From assembly GCA_902611415.1 (NCBI GenBank), contig CACLZM010000010.1, positions 1 to 37,669 of the forward strand: a stretch of DNA of 37,669 nt, read 5' to 3'. Source of the stretch: an uncultured Alphaproteobacteria bacterium. GTDB taxonomy: Bacteria > Pseudomonadota > Alphaproteobacteria > HIMB59. Of this stretch, positions 1 through 7,595 are shown in pieces. The translations under genes and the position numbers were made by a program. Under the pieces are notes generated by a model. It was not told the origin of the DNA and ran no database searches. It was given only the letters and a program-made list of their open reading frames with translations. Position 1 is the stretch's first letter. Each line of letters opens with the position of its first letter.

Positions 1-311
1 GAATTGGAATTGGAATTGATCTTATAATACCCCAGATTGAGTTAGCTGACATATTAGATGTAAATAATGAAAATCGTTTATCACAGTTTTTTACCTCATT
101 TTTCTCAATTATAAGAAAAGCTGCTATAGGAATTGCTGCTGGTATAGCACTAACGGGATATGGTTACTTACAATCAATAAATTTTACAATTCACCCAAAT
201 ATTCCAAATATTATGATTTTTTATTTTTTTATACCGCTTACCATTAAATTGTTCGTATTAATCTTAGTAATGAGATATAGAAGTAAATTCAATGTCTCAA
301 TTAGAGAGTAA
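1..311 (+). CDS. MFS_2 (GPH-type) sugar/cation symporter, C-terminal fragment
   Basis: Frame 3 is open from the left edge to TAA at 309-311, giving about 102 residues of a protein whose start lies outside the window. The fragment has a segment with ELADILD followed by a basic turn (IIRKAAIG) and a membrane helix ending in GYGY. It then has one more hydrophobic helix (about residues 70-90) and a basic tail. That order matches the last two helices of MFS_2 (melibiose/glycoside-pentoside-hexuronide symporter) proteins, whose cytoplasmic loop commonly reads like ALADVIDY before the next helix. It would be an inner-membrane cation-coupled solute importer. The substrate cannot be inferred. The stop lies 20 bp inside the next gene, so the two are probably co-transcribed. 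Confidence 0.65.
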   Translation, partial: IGIGIDLIIPQIELADILDVNNENRLSQFFTSFFSIIRKAAIGIAAGIALTGYGYLQSINFTIHPNIPNIMIFYFFIPLTIKLFVLILVMRYRSKFNVSIRE

Positions 312-1164
312 AAAACACCTAATTTACATACTAGGCACTGTTGCCTTCTTCTTATTTTCAATTGCAGACACTATTATAAAGTTAATTGGAGATTTATATA
401 AAGACACAGTTATATTTTCCATAGCGAGTTTCTCCGCAATAATCCCAGTGCTCTTTTATTTACTGTACAGAAAGAGCTTAGAAGAAATAAAAACAAGCAA
501 TTATAAACTTCATTTTATAAGAGGTATTTTAATGACTTTGACCTATTATTTTGTTGTAAAAGGTATCATTTTATTACCTTTATCTATTGCTTATCCAATA
601 ATTTTGTCAGCTCCTGTGTTACTCTCAATTATGGGAATAGTAATTTTAAAGGAGTCGATTTACCTTTCCAAAATAATTTCTTTAATACTAGCTATGATTG
701 CTGTTTTTATGGTCTCAGGTTTTAGTTTAAACGCAGGTTTTAATGCTTTGGGAGTAATATTTCTTATATTAGGTGTAATTTCATTAGCGTGTCTAGACTT
801 TACAGTGCGAGTTTATGGGAAATCTGAAAGAACTATGGCTTTGACTTTTTATAGTATGGGAATTACTGGCATAATTTTCACAGTATTTTCAATCAACCAT
901 TACAAAGATATCGCTTTGTACGATTTTTTAATAATGGTAGGTGCAGGGCTTATTGATGGTGTGGCCATGATGATCTTAATCTATTCTCTTAGAAGAATAG
1001 AAGCTTCATTTTTTAGCATCACACATTATTCACAGATCATTTTTGGAATAGTAATTAGTATTTTTGTTTTCAATCACTACCCCTCAATTATAGAATTATG
1101 CGGAGCTATTTTAATAATAATTTCTGGATATCTTGTTTATTCTAAATTAAAAAAGCTAAATTGA
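292..1164 (+). CDS. EamA/DMT-family transporter
   Basis: A 290-residue, very hydrophobic protein in which I can make out about ten membrane helices, the length and layout of drug/metabolite transporter superfamily proteins with two EamA repeats. The second repeat starts around residue 150 (LGVIFLILGVISLACLDF). A basic C-terminal tail (KLKK) fits a cytoplasmic end. Families like this export amino acids or other small metabolites, or import nucleosides and similar compounds. Nothing here fixes the substrate. The ATG overlaps the end of the upstream symporter by 20 bp, which suggests translational coupling. The 3' end overlaps the convergent DUF4864 gene by 9 bp. Confidence 0.8.
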   Translation: MSQLESKKHLIYILGTVAFFLFSIADTIIKLIGDLYKDTVIFSIASFSAIIPVLFYLLYRKSLEEIKTSNYKLHFIRGILMTLTYYFVVKGIILLPLSIAYPIILSAPVLLSIMGIVILKESIYLSKIISLILAMIAVFMVSGFSLNAGFNALGVIFLILGVISLACLDFTVRVYGKSERTMALTFYSMGITGIIFTVFSINHYKDIALYDFLIMVGAGLIDGVAMMILIYSLRRIEASFFSITHYSQIIFGIVISIFVFNHYPSIIELCGAILIIISGYLVYSKLKKLN

Positions 1165-1581
1165 TTGCTTTTCCATTGGGTAAATAGAGCAACCTGAAAT
1201 TTTCCACTCTCCCTTATCTTTAATGAGCGAGTACATTGCTAAATAAGAAACATTATCTTGCGAGACGATTTGTAGTTGATGATATATAGCTCCTTCAAAA
1301 AATTTTGATTCCATAAAATAGTAATTTTTAGGGTTATAAACAGGCTCATAATAGTTTTTAACCATACTCATAAAATCTTGAGGATTATTGAACCTCATCT
1401 TGATATAAGGTGAGGCATGAAAGAAAGCTCCTTCAGCATCTTTGTTAATGAAGGCCTTTAGTTGACTTTCAATCACTGCTTGCGTTTCACTAAACTCATT
1501 TTTATCAATAGTTTCTGCAATAGATATGGTGTTAAAAAGTAAAAGGCATAAACTTGTGTAAATTAATTTTTTAAACTGCAT
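1156..1581 (-). CDS. DUF4864 domain exported protein
   Basis: A 141-residue protein beginning with a signal peptide (KK, a hydrophobic stretch, then SIAET near residue 23). The mature part fits DUF4864: AFINKDAEGAFFHASPYIK, then F..MVKNYYEPVYNPK, and a C-terminal GEWKISGC. Proteins of this family are common in Alphaproteobacteria and look like small NTF2-like folds, but have no established function. It is probably periplasmic. It is divergent from the TPR gene with only 30 bp between the two start codons, so the promoters must be compact or overlap the coding starts. Confidence 0.75.
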   Translation of the reverse strand: MQFKKLIYTSLCLLLFNTISIAETIDKNEFSETQAVIESQLKAFINKDAEGAFFHASPYIKMRFNNPQDFMSMVKNYYEPVYNPKNYYFMESKFFEGAIYHQLQIVSQDNVSYLAMYSLIKDKGEWKISGCSIYPMEKQSI

Positions 1582-1611
1582 ACTATTTATATGCGTAATT
1601 AAACAATATAG

Positions 1612-2154
1612 ATGAAAATCATTTTAATTATATTCGCATTATTTTTGAACATATCCTATAGTTACGCAGATCAAAATAGCCCAAAACTTGATGAATTATT
1701 CAATCAGCTCTCCGAGGTAAAGGACTCAAAAGAACAAAGTCTAATTATATCAAAAATATGGGGAGAATGGATGAAAATTGAAAATCCAGATGTAAAAATA
1801 GTAATGGATAATATTTCAGATTTCTTTGAATCTAAAAACTACCAATCTGCGATATCAGCTTTGACTTTTGCTATTGAGTTAGAGCCAAATTATGCGGAGG
1901 CATACAACAAAAGGGCAACTTTTTATTTTATGATGGGAGACTATGAAAACTCTATGAGAGATATTGAAGCTACATTGTATCTTGAACCAAGACATTTTGG
2001 TGCATTAGATGGTTTGAGTAGAATTCTTATAAGCTACAAAAATTATGATGGAGCACTTAAGGTTTATCAAGAAATGAAAAAGTTAATGCCAAATGATTTG
2101 TCTGTTGATATGAAAATTGAAAATCTTAATCAAATGGTGTCAAAGGAAACTTAA
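1612..2154 (+). CDS. Exported tetratricopeptide-repeat protein
   Basis: A 180-residue protein with an N-terminal signal peptide (MKIILIIFALFLNISYSYA). About 110 residues downstream are TPR motifs. One covers roughly residues 72-105 (SAISALTFAIELEPNYAEAYNKRA), the next roughly 106-139 (FYFMMGDYENSMRDIEATL followed by LEPRHFGAL), and a partial one ends in LKVYQEMKKLMPND. The Pro-acidic helix ends (ELEPN, YLEPR) are typical. Such short periplasmic TPR proteins are frequent in Alphaproteobacteria and probably mediate protein contacts. The specific role is unknown. It is followed by 223 bp without a gene that contains the GC-rich block at 2204-2259. Confidence 0.8.
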   Translation: MKIILIIFALFLNISYSYADQNSPKLDELFNQLSEVKDSKEQSLIISKIWGEWMKIENPDVKIVMDNISDFFESKNYQSAISALTFAIELEPNYAEAYNKRATFYFMMGDYENSMRDIEATLYLEPRHFGALDGLSRILISYKNYDGALKVYQEMKKLMPNDLSVDMKIENLNQMVSKET

Positions 2155-2203
2155 ATTAATCAATTTGTAAAGAAAATAGATTAACGAAATAATGAAATTT
2201 ATT

Positions 2204-2259
2204 GCCCCTTGCCACCTTCCTCCTCGACAATGTCTCAACCCAAGCGGCTAGGGGACAGG
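2204..2259. ncRNA. Candidate structured RNA (riboswitch, leader or sRNA; type not recognised)
   Basis: This block has 35 G/C in 56 bases, in a spacer that is otherwise almost pure A/T. Positions 2205-2213 (CCCCTTGCC) pair with 2246-2254 (GGCTAGGGG), giving eight pairs and one mismatch. Inside the loop is GACAATGTC (2225-2233), which can fold into a 3-bp hairpin. On the plus strand the remaining loop is C/U-rich (ACCTTCCTCCTC) and complementary to Shine-Dalgarno sequences. On the minus strand it contains AGGAGG. As a plus-strand element it would lie 118 nt before the start codon of the sulfur amino acid operon, fitting a leader riboswitch or an anti-SD small RNA. A minus-strand sRNA is also possible. 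I compared it by eye with SAM, SAH, guanidine, glycine, cobalamin and SRP RNA consensus features and found no match. The strand is undecided. Confidence 0.5.
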
Positions 2260-2364
2260 TATAATATTCGAATTTTGGTTGATATGAAACAGATTTCTTA
2301 TAATTTAAAAAGCCTATCAAATAAGAAAAATATCGTTAAAGATGTTATTTAAAAATTAATTAGT

Positions 2365-2370
2365 TATAAA
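2365..2370 (+). promoter_or_regulatory. -10-like box 7 nt before the metB-like start
   Basis: TATAAA ends 7 nt before the GTG start at 2378, and there is no Shine-Dalgarno sequence between them. If it is a real -10 element, transcription would begin at or next to the start codon and skip the GC-rich block upstream. That would argue against the block being a leader of this operon. No good -35 is visible. In AT-rich DNA such hexamers also occur by chance. Confidence 0.35.
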
Positions 2371-2377
2371 TTGAGCT

Positions 2378-3517
2378 GTGAAAAAAAAATTTAATACAAA
2401 AGTAATTCATTCTGGGCATGGCCCAGATAAAGAAACGGGAGCTGTTATGCCACCAATACATCTTTCATCAACCTTCAAACAAATGGAACCTGGAAATTTC
2501 GAGTATGAATATGCTAGAACCAAAAATCCTTCTAGAGATATATTAGAAAATTTACTGGCACAAATCGAGTCTGGAGATAAAGCTTTTGCATTTGCATCTG
2601 GCATGTCAGCAATAAATACAGTTTGTGACCTATTTGGCACAAACTACCATATAGTTTGTTCCGATGATGTATATGGGGGTACTCGTAGGTTATTCGATAA
2701 AGTTAAATCAAACATTGACGTAACTTACATCGACTTTGATAAAAATATAAACTGGAATGATGAAATAAAAGAAAACACAAAATTTATATGGATTGAAACA
2801 CCTTCAAATCCTTTAATGAAAATTATTGATATTAAAAACACTGTTAATATTGCAAGTGAGTTTAAATTACCTGTGATTTGTGACAACACATTTGCCTCTC
2901 CATTTAATCAGAGACCACTTGAATTAGGTGCAGATATGGTAGTGAGTTCTTCAACAAAATATTTAGGAGGCCACTCAGATATTGTTGGCGGGTCTATTGT
3001 TATTAAAGAGAATAAGAAGTACGCTGAAAAAATTTCTTTTATTCAAAATGCAGTTGGGGCTGTCCCCTCTCCCTTTGATTGTTATTTATTAACAAGAAGC
3101 ATTAAAACACTCTCTGTAAGAATGAAGCAACATAATGAAAATGCTATTGCTGTGTCTAATTATTTATCCAATCATCCTAAGATAGAAAAAGTTTTTTTTC
3201 CGGGTACTGATAAAAGGCACAAGGAAATTGCAGAAAAACAAATGGATGGTTTTGGTGGAATGATGTCTTTTGTAATTGACTCAGATATTAATGGTGTAAA
3301 AACTTTTCTAAAAAATTTAAATTTATTTACACTCGCGGAAAGCCTAGGAGGAGTCGAAAGTTTGATCGAGCATCCAGCCATCATGACCCATGCTTCTATA
3401 GATCCAATAATTAGAGAAAAATTAGGCATATCAGAAACATTGCTAAGAATATCTGTGGGTATTGAAGATGTAGATGATTTGATCTCAGATTTAGACCAAG
3501 CCCTATCAAAGATTTAA
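2378..3517 (+). CDS. metB: Cystathionine gamma-lyase / gamma-synthase family PLP enzyme
   Basis: A 379-residue Cys/Met metabolism PLP-dependent enzyme of normal length. The family features are the N-terminal HSGHGPDKETGAVMPPIHLSSTF, a substrate/phosphate-contacting YEYARTKNPSR (43-53), GDKAFAFASGMSAI (66-79) and DVYGGTRRLF. The PLP lysine is K194 in SSSTKYLGGHSD. The C-terminal signature is ESLGGVESLIEHPAIMTHAS. Such proteins either cleave cystathionine to cysteine or make it from an acylated homoserine, and sequence alone does not separate them. The next gene is a CysK/CBS-type enzyme 1 bp downstream, so a reverse transsulfuration pair (homocysteine to cysteine) is the likeliest reading. The start is GTG, the first plausible codon for the conserved N-terminus, with no Shine-Dalgarno site. 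Confidence 0.85.
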   Translation: MKKKFNTKVIHSGHGPDKETGAVMPPIHLSSTFKQMEPGNFEYEYARTKNPSRDILENLLAQIESGDKAFAFASGMSAINTVCDLFGTNYHIVCSDDVYGGTRRLFDKVKSNIDVTYIDFDKNINWNDEIKENTKFIWIETPSNPLMKIIDIKNTVNIASEFKLPVICDNTFASPFNQRPLELGADMVVSSSTKYLGGHSDIVGGSIVIKENKKYAEKISFIQNAVGAVPSPFDCYLLTRSIKTLSVRMKQHNENAIAVSNYLSNHPKIEKVFFPGTDKRHKEIAEKQMDGFGGMMSFVIDSDINGVKTFLKNLNLFTLAESLGGVESLIEHPAIMTHASIDPIIREKLGISETLLRISVGIEDVDDLISDLDQALSKI

Positions 3518-3518
3518 A

Positions 3519-4511
3519 ATGAGAGACATAGTTGATTTTATTGGCAATACGCCACTTATTAAACTCAAATATCCATCTGAAATTACGGGATGTAATATTT
3601 ATGGTAAAGCAGAATTTATGAATCCAGCTGGTTCTATTAAAGATAGAACGGCATTGGGTATAATCCTTGATGCTGAAGAGAATAATTTAATTGAACCAGG
3701 CGGCACTGTCGTTGAGGGTACCTTTGGAAACACAGGTATTGCTTTAACAATGATTAACAATGCTAGAGGATACAAAACTATAATTGTAATGCCTGACGGT
3801 GCATCAGAGGAGAAGCAAAGCATTTTAAGGAATATGGGGGCAAAGCTTAAAGTTGTGCCAACTAAACCTTATTCTGATCCGGGTAATTATCAGCATGTAT
3901 CAAAGAGGTTAGTTGAAGATCTACAATCAAAAGGAGAGACTTCAGTTATGTGGGCAAACCAATTTGACAACACAGCAAATTACAAATTTCACGCAAAAAC
4001 CACAGCTAAAGAAATATTCAATCAGCTTGAAGGAAAAGTAGATGGTTTTACTTGTGCAATTGGGTCGGGTGGAACATTAGCAGGTACATCTATTGGACTC
4101 AAAGAATTAAATTCAAATATAAAAATAGCTTGTACAGATCCACAAGGTGCTCAAATGTATAATTATTTTAAATATTCTAAATTGGAAGTTAAAGGCGATC
4201 CATCAGAAACTGAGGGAATAGGTCAGTATAGAGTGACAAAAAATGTTGAACCTTCCCTTATTGATTTCTCATATCATATTAGTGATTATGAAGCGTTTGA
4301 ACTTTTATATAAAATGGTCAAAACAGAAGGCTTATTTCTTGGCTCTAGTTCTGGAGTAAACGTAGCAGGGGCTATCGAAATGGCTAAAGAAATGGGACCA
4401 GGTAAAAACATTGTTACAATTCTGTGTGATGATGCTAGCAAGTATTTTAGTAAATTATATAACAAAGAATATCTGATATCAAAAAAACTTCCCGTACCCG
4501 AGTGGATTTAA
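3519..4511 (+). CDS. Cysteine synthase / cystathionine beta-synthase-type enzyme
   Basis: A 330-residue fold-type II PLP enzyme. It has IGNTPLIKL (8-16) and the PLP lysine K41 in NPAGSIKDR. The substrate loop is EGTFGNTG around 64-71, and the phosphate-binding loop is GSGGTLAG. The tail ends in LPVPEWI. It fits the alphaproteobacterial cysteine synthase A subfamily, which usually has EGTAGNTG in the loop. Here Phe replaces the small residue. It starts 1 bp after the stop of the cystathionine lyase/synthase gene, so they are one transcription unit. It could use O-acetylserine and sulfide, or serine and homocysteine. The pairing favours the second, but this is inference. Confidence 0.85.
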   Translation: MRDIVDFIGNTPLIKLKYPSEITGCNIYGKAEFMNPAGSIKDRTALGIILDAEENNLIEPGGTVVEGTFGNTGIALTMINNARGYKTIIVMPDGASEEKQSILRNMGAKLKVVPTKPYSDPGNYQHVSKRLVEDLQSKGETSVMWANQFDNTANYKFHAKTTAKEIFNQLEGKVDGFTCAIGSGGTLAGTSIGLKELNSNIKIACTDPQGAQMYNYFKYSKLEVKGDPSETEGIGQYRVTKNVEPSLIDFSYHISDYEAFELLYKMVKTEGLFLGSSSGVNVAGAIEMAKEMGPGKNIVTILCDDASKYFSKLYNKEYLISKKLPVPEWI

Positions 4512-4515
4512 AATA

Positions 4516-5052
4516 TTAATCACTATCAAAAGTCATTCTTTTTAAAGTTCTATCTTTAAATACAAAATGGTGCATAAGTGCGGCTCCTGAATGTATAAAA
4601 AATAAAACTAATAAAACATTACTAGAATATTCATGGAAACTTTTGAACAAATACCTTAAATCACTGTTGTGATCTAATAAATTTATTAATTCAAAATTTA
4701 AAAACATTACCGTGTCACCTTGCAAATTTGTAAGGATGTATCCAGATATTGGTTGTAAAAAAAATATTGAGTAAAATAAAAAATAGTTAGTTTTCGCAAC
4801 GTAAATTAATATTTTATTTTTTAAGATTGGCTTGGGCCTAATATTGATAAATTTCCAACTTAATCTAAAAATGGCTAGGACAAGAATTGAAAGGCCTAGT
4901 GTGTTGTGTATCATCAATATCTCATAGTAATACTCGAAATTATTCTCTAAATTTTTGCCTAGTAAGTATGTTGCAATTATAAGAGCAGCCATGATCCAAT
5001 GAAATAACTTGCTAATTAAACCGTAATTATCTGCGCTGTTTGCTAACTTCAT
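4516..5052 (-). CDS. Cytochrome b561 family protein
   Basis: A 178-residue four-helix membrane protein of the bacterial b561/YceJ type. The family pattern begins YGLISKLFHWIMAALII, followed by EILMIHNTLGLSILVL, then LQPISGYI and a last helix with FHEYSSNVLLVLFFIHSGAALMHH. Candidate heme-b ligands, numbered from the ATG at 5052, are H18, H49, H140 and H154. The open frame extends to a TTG at 5061, but the ATG three codons further in is a better start. Members pass electrons between quinone or a periplasmic donor and small carriers. It is convergent with the sulfur operon (4 bp apart) and divergent from tupA (37 bp). Its partner may be the cytochrome c' or rhodanese gene nearby, which is only a guess. 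Confidence 0.8.
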   Translation of the reverse strand: MKLANSADNYGLISKLFHWIMAALIIATYLLGKNLENNFEYYYEILMIHNTLGLSILVLAIFRLSWKFINIRPKPILKNKILIYVAKTNYFLFYSIFFLQPISGYILTNLQGDTVMFLNFELINLLDHNSDLRYLFKSFHEYSSNVLLVLFFIHSGAALMHHFVFKDRTLKRMTFDSD

Positions 5053-5089
5053 TATCTTCAATTATGTATGTTAATATTGTTGATTATAA

Positions 5090-5884
5090 ATGAAATTAAA
5101 AAATTTATTTTTATCGTTATTTTTATTTTTTTCCATAAGCGTTTATTCTAAAGATTTTATAATCATTCAGTCTACAACAAGCATTGCTAATACGGGTTTG
5201 CTTGATCTCTTAGCATCAGAATTTAAAAATAAAACTGGAATAAGTATAAGACCTATTGCAGTTGGAACCGGCAATGCTATTGCAAACGCAAAAAGGGGCG
5301 ATGGAGATTTATTATTTGTTCATTCAAAAAAAGATGAATTAGAATTTATAGATGAGGGCTACGGTGTTCAAAGATATGAGGTTATGTACAATAAGTTTAT
5401 TTTAGTTGGTCCAAAATCTGACCCACTGAAAATATCACAAGAGGAAGATATTTTATCTGCATTAAAAAAAATATATAACTCAGAATACAAATTTATATCA
5501 AGAGATGATAATTCTGGAACTCATAAAAAAGAACAAGAATTATGGAGTTTGGCAAATATCAAAAAATTTGATTCTGATAAATATATAAAAACTGGGACAA
5601 GCATGGCCAATACATTAAATATTGCCTCTGAAATTGATGCCTATACGATAAGTGACAAAGGCACCTGGCTATCTTTTAAAAATAAAAATAATTTAAAAAT
5701 TCTGTTTGAGGGCGGTGATGAATTACATAATCCCTATGGAATTATTGCAGTCAATCCTGAAAAATTTCCTCATGTTGAGTATAATAAATCTCAGAAGTTC
5801 ATCGAATGGTTGATTGCAGGTGAGGGCAAAGATGTTATTAATAGGTTTACATATAACGGTGAAAAGTTGTTTCATACTTATTAA
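5090..5884 (+). CDS. tupA: Tungstate-type ABC transporter substrate-binding protein
   Basis: A 264-residue periplasmic binding protein with a signal peptide (about residues 1-20, ending VYSKD). The mature protein starts with IIIQSTTSIANTGLLDLL, the TTS..TGL motif that contributes oxyanion ligands in TupA-type proteins. This is followed by FKNKTGISIRPIAVGTGNAI, GDGDLLFVHSK, YNKFILVGPKSDP and SRDDNSGTHKKE. These features distinguish it from the ModA molybdate-binding family. It is the first gene of a three-gene importer with the permease 10 bp downstream. Tungstate is the best-supported substrate for the family. Molybdate or a broader oxyanion range cannot be excluded. Confidence 0.85.
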   Translation: MKLKNLFLSLFLFFSISVYSKDFIIIQSTTSIANTGLLDLLASEFKNKTGISIRPIAVGTGNAIANAKRGDGDLLFVHSKKDELEFIDEGYGVQRYEVMYNKFILVGPKSDPLKISQEEDILSALKKIYNSEYKFISRDDNSGTHKKEQELWSLANIKKFDSDKYIKTGTSMANTLNIASEIDAYTISDKGTWLSFKNKNNLKILFEGGDELHNPYGIIAVNPEKFPHVEYNKSQKFIEWLIAGEGKDVINRFTYNGEKLFHTY

Positions 5885-5894
5885 TATTACTTAA

Positions 5895-6536
5895 ATGCTA
5901 ACTTTTGAAAAAATACAATCTGCAGTTTTTATTACAATTTATGTAAGTATTTTTTCAACATTAATTGCATTTTTTTTATCAATGATTTTTGGCTATTTAA
6001 TTGCTATTTATCAATTCCAATTAAAAAAACCAATTGTAATTTTTTTAAGCTCTCTTACCTCTATTCCTCCCGTATGCGCAGGGCTACTAGTCTATATACT
6101 CATAAGTAGATCTGGCCCCTTAGGTTGGACGGAAATTTTATACTCACCTATAGCAATGATCATTGCCCAGATCGTAATTATCTTCCCAATTATGATTACT
6201 TTAATAATTAAAAACATTGAAGAGGATTACCCAATTTATAGAGATGAATTAATGTCTTATGGAGCGTCCAAAAAAGATATAATTTTCATACTTTTTTCAA
6301 ATAAAACAAATATCTACGTAACAGTTCTTTTATTAGGTTTTGGCCGAGCTATTAGTGAGTACGGTGCGGCTGCAATAGTAGGAGGTTCAATTGATCACTT
6401 CACAAGAAACATGACAGCTACAATTGCATTAGAAACATCTAAAGGCAATGTTTCACTAGGTATTATTTTAGGAGTTATTCTGATCTCTCTGACACTTTTA
6501 ATTTCAATATCTCTTAACTTTTTAAATAAAAAATGA
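5895..6536 (+). CDS. tupB: Tungstate-type ABC transporter permease
   Basis: A 213-residue BPD-type permease with about five to six membrane helices. The family features are the early IYVSIFSTLIAFFLS segment, a conserved SSLTSIPPVCAGLLVYIL, and a cytoplasmic EAA-like loop with YRDELMSYGASKKDIIF (about 116-132) that would contact the ATPase. After it comes GRAISEYGAAAIVGGSIDH. Short TupB-like permeases have this length and this GR.I.E.GA...VGG signature. It overlaps the ATPase gene by four bases (ATGA), a classic coupling arrangement. Confidence 0.85.
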   Translation: MLTFEKIQSAVFITIYVSIFSTLIAFFLSMIFGYLIAIYQFQLKKPIVIFLSSLTSIPPVCAGLLVYILISRSGPLGWTEILYSPIAMIIAQIVIIFPIMITLIIKNIEEDYPIYRDELMSYGASKKDIIFILFSNKTNIYVTVLLLGFGRAISEYGAAAIVGGSIDHFTRNMTATIALETSKGNVSLGIILGVILISLTLLISISLNFLNKK

Positions 6537-7144
6537 TTAAAATTAATAATATCTCATATGCAATTAATGGAAAAAATATACTTTCAAATATCAATCTAAA
6601 TATTAGAAGGAACAAAATTACAGTAATCACTGGAAAAAATGGTTCTGGTAAAAGTTCCTTAATAAAAATTATAAATAAAATTATTTTTCCTAGTAAAGGA
6701 TCAATTAAATCTGACTACTCTGAACCTATTCCGATGCTTTTTCAAAAACCTATTTCTTTAAATAAAAGTCTAGAGGATAATTTTTTATTATTAAGCAATA
6801 TTAAGAATTCCAAGGTAAATAAGTCTTATTTTAATCTTTTCAATTTAAATAAATTAAAAAAACGTAAGTTTCAAAATTTATCGGAAGGGGAAAAGCAGAA
6901 AGTGTTTATATCTAGATTTATGAGTTTCGAACAAGATTTAATTATACTTGACGAACCTAATCAAAATCTAGACCTTGAGAGTGAAAAATCTTTTTTTTCA
7001 TCTTTGTCTAAAATGAAAAATAAAACTATCGTATTAACGTTACATAATTTAACCTATATAAAAGATTTTGCAGATTATTTAGTAATTTTGGACTCAGGAA
7101 AGATAATATTTAATGACACAATTAAAAAATTTACAAAAAAATAA
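6533..7144 (+). CDS. tupC: Tungstate-type ABC transporter ATP-binding protein
   Basis: A 203-residue ABC ATPase. Walker A is GKNGSGKSS (34-42), the Q-loop glutamine is Q71 (MLFQKP), and the signature is LSEGE (116-120). Walker B ends in LIILDEP with D140/E141, and the switch histidine is H171 (TLHN). All catalytic elements are present. At 203 residues it is a minimal ATPase without the regulatory extension seen in some oxyanion importers, so control of uptake must lie elsewhere. Its ATG overlaps the permease stop. The operon ends here or continues into the cytochrome c' gene 32 bp downstream. Confidence 0.88.
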   Translation: MIKINNISYAINGKNILSNINLNIRRNKITVITGKNGSGKSSLIKIINKIIFPSKGSIKSDYSEPIPMLFQKPISLNKSLEDNFLLLSNIKNSKVNKSYFNLFNLNKLKKRKFQNLSEGEKQKVFISRFMSFEQDLIILDEPNQNLDLESEKSFFSSLSKMKNKTIVLTLHNLTYIKDFADYLVILDSGKIIFNDTIKKFTKK

Positions 7145-7176
7145 GTCTATAATTTTTTATGTTACGTTAATAAGTT

Positions 7177-7590
7177 ATGTTTAAATTAATTTTAATTTTT
7201 TTTCTTCTTGCACAGTCATTACTCTATGCAGACCCAATATCTGATAGACAAGAATTAATGAGAGATTATAACAAACTCATGAGGGCAGCAAATAACTTGA
7301 TCAGAGAAAATGAAATAAATGATGACCTAGCATCAATTTATGAAGAAATCGAAGAGATTATGAGAGTATATCCGACTTTATTTCCAGATGACTCTTTTGG
7401 TGGTAAGTCAAAAGCTAGTACTGACATAATTGACAATAGGGAATTATTTAATCAAATTGCAAAAGAGACCGAGAACAGTGCAGCGCTTGCCAAACTTTCT
7501 GCTCAAGAAGGAGAATTTGAAAATGTTATGCAATTCCACCAAAATCTTTTTGGAAGCTGTAAGAGTTGCCATTCTCGCTTTAAAAATTAA
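7177..7590 (+). CDS. Cytochrome c' (c-prime)-like protein
   Basis: A 137-residue protein with a signal peptide (ending LLYADP near residue 20), a mainly helical middle, and a single heme-binding site at the very C-terminus (CKSCH, C128/C131/H132). A C-terminal CxxCH followed by only a few basic residues (SRFKN), in a four-helix-sized exported protein, is the hallmark of cytochrome c'. Family members bind NO or CO at a five-coordinate heme, and some carry electrons. It is followed 5 bp later by an exported rhodanese gene, so the two probably work in the same compartment. Confidence 0.8.
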   Translation: MFKLILIFFLLAQSLLYADPISDRQELMRDYNKLMRAANNLIRENEINDDLASIYEEIEEIMRVYPTLFPDDSFGGKSKASTDIIDNRELFNQIAKETENSAALAKLSAQEGEFENVMQFHQNLFGSCKSCHSRFKN

Positions 7591-7595
7591 TAAAA

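Noticed and set aside
1-18. Tandem gaattg repeat, three copies, at the left edge
   Set aside because: It simply encodes an alternating Ile-Gly run in a membrane helix of the MFS_2 protein.
2204-2259. Identification of the GC-rich block as SRP RNA, a SAM/SAH riboswitch or a guanidine riboswitch
   Set aside because: The SRP domain IV loop (GGAAGG with its conserved flanks) and the riboswitch core motifs are absent. Only isolated short matches such as CGAGGAG or CTAGGGG appear, on different strands.
2260-2285. A TTCGAA motif resembling a tRNA T-loop
   Set aside because: No T-arm stem pairs around it and no acceptor, D or anticodon stem can be found nearby.
2407-3429. Long minus-strand frames inside the metB-like gene
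   Set aside because: They have no recognisable domains and run opposite to a gene with intact motifs; they are shadows of its codon bias.
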